From the NCBI RefSeq assembly GCF_002005425.1, contig NZ_CP019704.1:1756001-1820000 (forward strand): DNA of 64,000 nt, in the 5' to 3' direction. Under the pieces are notes generated by a model. That model worked only from the letters and a program-made list of their open reading frames with translations. It was not told where the DNA came from and did not search any database. Position numbers and translations under genes: made by a program. The stretch's first letter is position 1, and each line of letters starts with the position of its first letter. Shown here in pieces: positions 60,584-64,000 of this stretch. Source of the stretch: Polaribacter sp. BM10. Lineage in GTDB: Bacteria; Bacteroidota; Bacteroidia; Flavobacteriales; Flavobacteriaceae.

Positions 60584-61936
60584 ATGGAAAATAAAAAATA
60601 TAAGAAATTATCAAATTGGTATAGAAAACTTCAAATTAGCAAATCACCACAAATGAATTTAGTTTGGGGTTTCTTCTTGTACACTTTAACCGGATTTATT
60701 CTACTGTCTATTCCATTATTTCACAAAACTGATATCGCTTTTTTAGATAATTTATTTATTTCTACTTCTGCTATTTCTACTACAGGTCTTGTAACTGTAA
60801 GTATTTTTGATTCCTATAATTTTTTTGGCCAATTTATAATTATGGGATTGATACAAATTGGCGGAATTGGATATATGACATTAACAACATATTATTTGAT
60901 ATTTACCACAAAAAAAATAACCCACTGGCACAGTAAATTAATAGGTACAGAATTTACTTTACCTAATACAATTCAAATTAAAGATTTCATCAAAAGTGTT
61001 ATAATTTTTACTTTGGTGATGGAAATTATTGGAGCTATTCTTTTTTACTTTGCCTTTACTAATGCTGGAATGGATAATTTAAAGGCTGTTTGGTTTTCGA
61101 TTTTTCATAGTATCTCTACATTTTGTACAGCTGGTTTTGGCTTATTTAATGATGGCTTCGAAAGCTACCAAGACAATACTTTTATCAATACAATTATTTC
61201 TATATTAGCTATCTCTGGTTCGTTGGGTTTTATTGTTATTACAGATCTTTGGTATCGAATAAGTGGTAAATCAAAAGAAATTTCGTTTACGACTAAAATT
61301 ATTATTTACGGCTTTTTATTTTTACTGATATTAGGTACTTTACTAATTTACTCTTCAGAATCTTTATCTATTTTAGGATCAAGTAGTACACTAATGACAT
61401 CTTTTTTTCAAGCAATGTCTGCAATGACAACAGTTGGTTTTAACACGATAGCTATTGGTGAATTTTCTTTACCTATACTACTACTTATAACTTTTCTGAT
61501 GTATATAGGTGCCTCACCTTCAGGAACAGCTGGTGGTATGAAAATTACAACTTTAACAGCAATGTTAGCAATATTAAAAAGTAGATTATTTGGTCAAACC
61601 AAAATTACATTTTTAAATAGATTAATCCCTTTTGAAAGAATATATGTTGCTACATCAACTTTTATGTTATATACCAGTTTAATTTTCTTGTTTTCATTTT
61701 TACTTTCTTACTTTGAAAAATTTTCTTTTGAAAGTATCTTATTTGAAGTAGCATCTGCTTTAGGAACTGTAGGTTTAAGTACAGGTATAACCGGAGACTT
61801 ATCTAATATTGGAAAAATATTGATTATTATCTTGATGTTTATTGGACGTGTTGGTGTATTAACTTTTGGTTTTGCATTATTACAACAAAAAAGTAAAGGA
61901 ATTAAAAAAATTAAACTTGATGATTTAGCTGTTTAA
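60584..61936 (+). CDS. TrkH/KtrB-type potassium transporter
   Basis: 450 residues with about ten transmembrane helices arranged as four pore repeats. The selectivity-filter-like loops STSAISTTGLVTVS, HSISTFCTAGFGLF, QAMSAMTTVGFNTI and ASALGTVGLSTGIT each carry the conserved Gly. SPSGTAGGMKITT is typical of KtrB. It takes up K+ across the inner membrane, normally with a cytoplasmic TrkA/KtrA partner. No such gene follows directly here. Confidence 0.9.
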   Translation: MENKKYKKLSNWYRKLQISKSPQMNLVWGFFLYTLTGFILLSIPLFHKTDIAFLDNLFISTSAISTTGLVTVSIFDSYNFFGQFIIMGLIQIGGIGYMTLTTYYLIFTTKKITHWHSKLIGTEFTLPNTIQIKDFIKSVIIFTLVMEIIGAILFYFAFTNAGMDNLKAVWFSIFHSISTFCTAGFGLFNDGFESYQDNTFINTIISILAISGSLGFIVITDLWYRISGKSKEISFTTKIIIYGFLFLLILGTLLIYSSESLSILGSSSTLMTSFFQAMSAMTTVGFNTIAIGEFSLPILLLITFLMYIGASPSGTAGGMKITTLTAMLAILKSRLFGQTKITFLNRLIPFERIYVATSTFMLYTSLIFLFSFLLSYFEKFSFESILFEVASALGTVGLSTGITGDLSNIGKILIIILMFIGRVGVLTFGFALLQQKSKGIKKIKLDDLAV

Positions 61937-62016
61937 AAAGTTAAAACTTACTCTATCAGTAAATCCTTATAGGTTATGGGTATTTTATTAATCTTTGAAA
62001 ATAAAAATGTAATTTC

Positions 62017-62307
62017 TTGGAAAAAAGCAATGAAAAAAAATTTCCAAATACAACGATAGAGGTTTACCCAAATGTAAAAGATAAAATTGCTTTAAAATTT
62101 GTAATATGTTTAAAACTGATTAAGAATGTTTTAGAACAGTTTCCTAATATCAAAGTTATTCAATCTGTTGGTGAATCTTTAGATTATATTTCAAATTCTC
62201 AAAACGTTTCTATAAATCGTATTGTTGATGAAAAATTATCAGATGTTAACAACAATGGCGCAAAATCTTTATCTAAGCATTACGTGTTACTGCGTCACAT
62301 TAGCTAA
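62017..62307 (+). CDS. Hypothetical small protein, possibly a fragment
   Basis: 96 residues from a TTG. The middle (IALKFVICLKLIKNVLEQFP, then NIKVIQSVGESLDYISNSQN) looks like real protein, but the end runs into an attC-like remnant (LLRHIS). No family is recognised. It is possibly the rest of an old cassette gene. Confidence 0.35.
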   Translation: MEKSNEKKFPNTTIEVYPNVKDKIALKFVICLKLIKNVLEQFPNIKVIQSVGESLDYISNSQNVSINRIVDEKLSDVNNNGAKSLSKHYVLLRHIS

Positions 62308-62380
62308 GACGTAATATAAAAAATTGCTTAGGTCAGTTCTCTTAAATTAAGATTGTTGCTTAATCTAAGAAAATAAAAAA
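62298..62380 (+). repeat. Decayed attC-like remnant
   Basis: CTAAGACGTAATATAAAAAATTGCTT resembles the R''/L'' half of family sites (CTAACACCGTATAAAATTAATTGCT), split here for length: TAAGACGTAATATAA then AAAATTGCTT. Further on, GATTGTTGCTTAATC recalls the middle part. No R' box with a matching stem follows. Confidence 0.4.
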
Positions 62381-62550
62381 CTAATATTCGTTAACTATCT
62401 GCATTACACTTTTAAATTACCAAACTTTTTTAGTTATCCCAAAGTTTATTAATTATTTAAATATTTCCGCTAGTTCAGTATATAGGTACACCTTTATACT
62501 TTAATTGAAAACTAAAATAGATTTAATAATAAATTTGCTTCTTTTTAAAG

Positions 62551-62697
62551 TTATTCTAACTTTCTCTTAAAATCCTGCCTAAGTCTTTCTTCTGTGTCTA
62601 TGAAACCTTTTTCGTTGAGGTACGAATAATTCAATTTCATAGGCAAACCGTGTACGTTTTCGTGTACGGCAAGTAAAAGTAAGAAATTTAAGGACAT
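62551..62697 (-). CDS. Short - strand frame downstream of tRNA-fMet
   Basis: 48 codons (MSLNFLLLLAVHENVHGLPM, then KLNYSYLNEKGFIDTEERLR). The sequence looks protein-like, but it begins just beyond the tRNA terminator and has no own promoter visible. It may be a gene remnant. Confidence 0.3.
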   Translation of the reverse strand: MSLNFLLLLAVHENVHGLPMKLNYSYLNEKGFIDTEERLRQDFKRKLE

Positions 62698-62701
62698 AAA
62701 A

Positions 62702-62726
62702 AACGGTTCGTGAGACACGAACCGTT
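62702..62726 (-). terminator. Rho-independent terminator of tRNA-fMet
   Basis: Stem ACGGTTCGTG/CACGAACCGT with loop of three, extended by one A-T pair. On the - strand a T-run (TTTTTTATG) follows. It lies 23 bases behind the tRNA 3' end. Confidence 0.8.
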
Positions 62727-62748
62727 GATTTTATTGGTGTTAACCTAG

Positions 62749-62821
<73 letters not shown>

Positions 62822-62891
62822 TTGTGATTTCAGAAAAACGACTTAGCTTCAAACTTTCGACTCATAAATTCGACACGTTATTTCCGGGTTG

Positions 62892-62924
62892 CAAATATAC
62901 AACATATTTAAAGTACTAACCAAA
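62892..62924 (-). promoter_or_regulatory. Promoter of tRNA-fMet
   Basis: On the - strand TTTG (62924-62921), 21 bases, then TATATTTG (62899-62892): an exact fit to the Bacteroidota -33/-7 promoter. Start expected ~65 bases before the mature tRNA. Confidence 0.75.
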
Positions 62925-62989
62925 CTTTTATCGAAAAAATTTTAATCTTTTTTTAATCCTCTAAATTCTAATCCAATATAAAATCTATT

Positions 62990-62997
62990 TATCTTTG
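62990..62997 (+). promoter_or_regulatory. Candidate -7 box of era
   Basis: TATCTTTG fits TAnnTTTG and ends four bases before the era ATG. Transcription would start at or next to the start codon, so the mRNA may be leaderless or nearly so. Confidence 0.5.
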
Positions 62998-63001
62998 CAT
63001 T

Positions 63002-63886
63002 ATGACACATAAAGCAGGTTTTGTAAACATCATAGGAAATCCTAACGTAGGAAAATCGACATTAATGAATGCTTTGGTAGGAGAAAAACTATCAATAATT
63101 ACTCCAAAAGCTCAAACGACTAGACATCGTATTTTGGGTATTGTAAATGATGAGGAGCATCAAATTGTATTTTCTGACACGCCAGGTATCTTAAAACCAG
63201 CTTATGAGCTTCAATCTTCGATGATGGATTTTGTGAAATCTGCTTTTGAAGATGCCGATATTTTAATCTATATGGTAGAAATTGGCGAAAAAGAATTGAA
63301 AAACGAAGCTTTCTTCAATAAGATAATCCATAGCGAAATTCCTGTTATTCTTTTATTAAACAAAATTGATAAATCATCTCAAGAAGATGTCGAAGAAAAA
63401 ATAAAATACTGGCGAGAAAAAGTACCAAATGCAGAAGTTTTTGTAATTTCTGCATTAGAAAGGTTTAATGTTGCTGCCGTTTTTAATAAAATTAAAGAAC
63501 TTTTACCAGAAGGACCACCATTTTATCCGAAAGACCAATTAACCGACAAACCAGAACGTTTTTTTGTAAATGAAAAAATTAGAGAAAAGATTTTAATTCA
63601 TTACAAGAAAGAAATTCCGTATTCTGTAGAAGTAGAAACAGAAGAGTTTATAGAAGAAGAAAATATTGTTAGAATAAGATCTGTAATTATGGTCGAAAGA
63701 GAAACTCAAAAAGGAATAATTATAGGTCATAAAGGTTCTGCCATTAAAAGAGTTGGTGCAGAAGCTAGAAAAGATCTAGAAAAGTTTTTTATGAAAAAGG
63801 TTTTTATAGAACTATACGTTAAGGTTAATAAAAACTGGCGTAGCGATAAAACGCAATTAAAACGCTTTGGTTACAATCAAAAATAA
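63002..63886 (+). CDS. era: GTPase Era
   Basis: 294 residues, full length. The G domain has GNPNVGKSTLMNAL (G1), the T of KAQTTRHRI (G2), DTPG (G3), LLNKID (G4) and ISALE (G5). A C-terminal KH domain has GIIIGHKGSAIKRVGAEARK. Era binds the 3' end of 16S rRNA and assists 30S ribosome assembly. It is an essential core gene, which shows that the right part of the window is stable chromosome. Confidence 0.97.
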   Translation: MTHKAGFVNIIGNPNVGKSTLMNALVGEKLSIITPKAQTTRHRILGIVNDEEHQIVFSDTPGILKPAYELQSSMMDFVKSAFEDADILIYMVEIGEKELKNEAFFNKIIHSEIPVILLLNKIDKSSQEDVEEKIKYWREKVPNAEVFVISALERFNVAAVFNKIKELLPEGPPFYPKDQLTDKPERFFVNEKIREKILIHYKKEIPYSVEVETEEFIEEENIVRIRSVIMVERETQKGIIIGHKGSAIKRVGAEARKDLEKFFMKKVFIELYVKVNKNWRSDKTQLKRFGYNQK

Positions 63887-64000
63887 TATTACATTTTATT
63901 TACATTAGACAACTATTTTACAACCTTAGTAAACAATTATTTTACAAATAAATGTAAAATCTAATGTTTACTTATATTTCATTTAACACGATTTTTAGTT

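Noticed and set aside
60584..62307. KtrA/TrkA partner gene behind the transporter
   Set aside because: The small frame at 62017 lacks the Rossmann GxGxxG motif, so it is not a TrkA protein.

Overview
The window is strongly A+T-rich by eye and looks like a chromosome of the Bacteroidota, most likely a marine Flavobacteriaceae. The grounds are the lipoprotein-rich cargo, the families DUF6266 and TlpA/DUF4369, and promoters with the Bacteroidota -7 box TAnnTTTG upstream of the initiator tRNA, era, trkH and a marR gene. I see no rRNA, CRISPR array or ribosomal operon.

Bases 1 to about 59130 are a very large gene-cassette array of the integron/CALIN kind. I count 47 attC-like sites (46 intact, one split) bounding 48 cassettes, the first of which is cut by the window edge. 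Most sites are 128-136 bp and two are about 195 bp. Each has an R''-type box ending AAC, an imperfect stem, usually a central hairpin, and an R'-type box starting GTT. All point the same way, and almost all main genes follow on the + strand, one or a few per cassette. In nearly every cassette the first ~10 bases are the reverse complement of the last ~10, as expected when a circular cassette rebuilds its own attC. No IntI integrase lies in the window, so this is either the distal part of an integron or a CALIN.

The cargo is typical accessory material. Candidate defence or toxin genes are an ApeA-like HEPN protein, a second HEPN-like protein, a SIR2-STAND NTPase, a PIN-GNAT-PUA-like protein overlapping an ASCH gene, an EEP phosphatase-like protein and a PD-(D/E)XK-like protein. 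Many others are exported: lipoproteins, an S41 peptidase, a TlpA-like thioredoxin, an outer-membrane barrel, a leucine-rich-repeat lipoprotein and a MarR-regulated aspartic protease. Several cassettes are repeated. A 617-bp cassette without an intact gene occurs eight times (six copies of one form, two of a diverged form), a ~503-bp ORF-less cassette three times, one membrane-protein cassette twice, and a three-gene cassette twice (one copy with 421 extra bp). Several cassettes pair a + gene with a convergent, 3'-overlapping - gene.

Bases 41236-56106 hold a 14.9-kb integrative element inserted in the attC of cassette c45, flanked by a 12-bp direct repeat (ACAACACCGTGT), with TAGGTACAAC-type repeats near both ends. 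It encodes a tyrosine recombinase, a large unknown protein, an excisionase-like HTH protein, a Rep-like protein, a type I restriction-modification operon (hsdR-hsdS-PrrC-like ATPase-hsdM) and three small accessory genes. An IS3-family element sits inside cassette c28.

Beyond the array come a pseudogene with two in-frame stops (59142-60119), a TrkH/KtrB potassium transporter, a region with a decayed attC-like stretch, initiator tRNA-fMet on the - strand with its own promoter and terminator, and era. This looks like the stable chromosome flanking the array. Cassettes are numbered c1-c48 from left to right.
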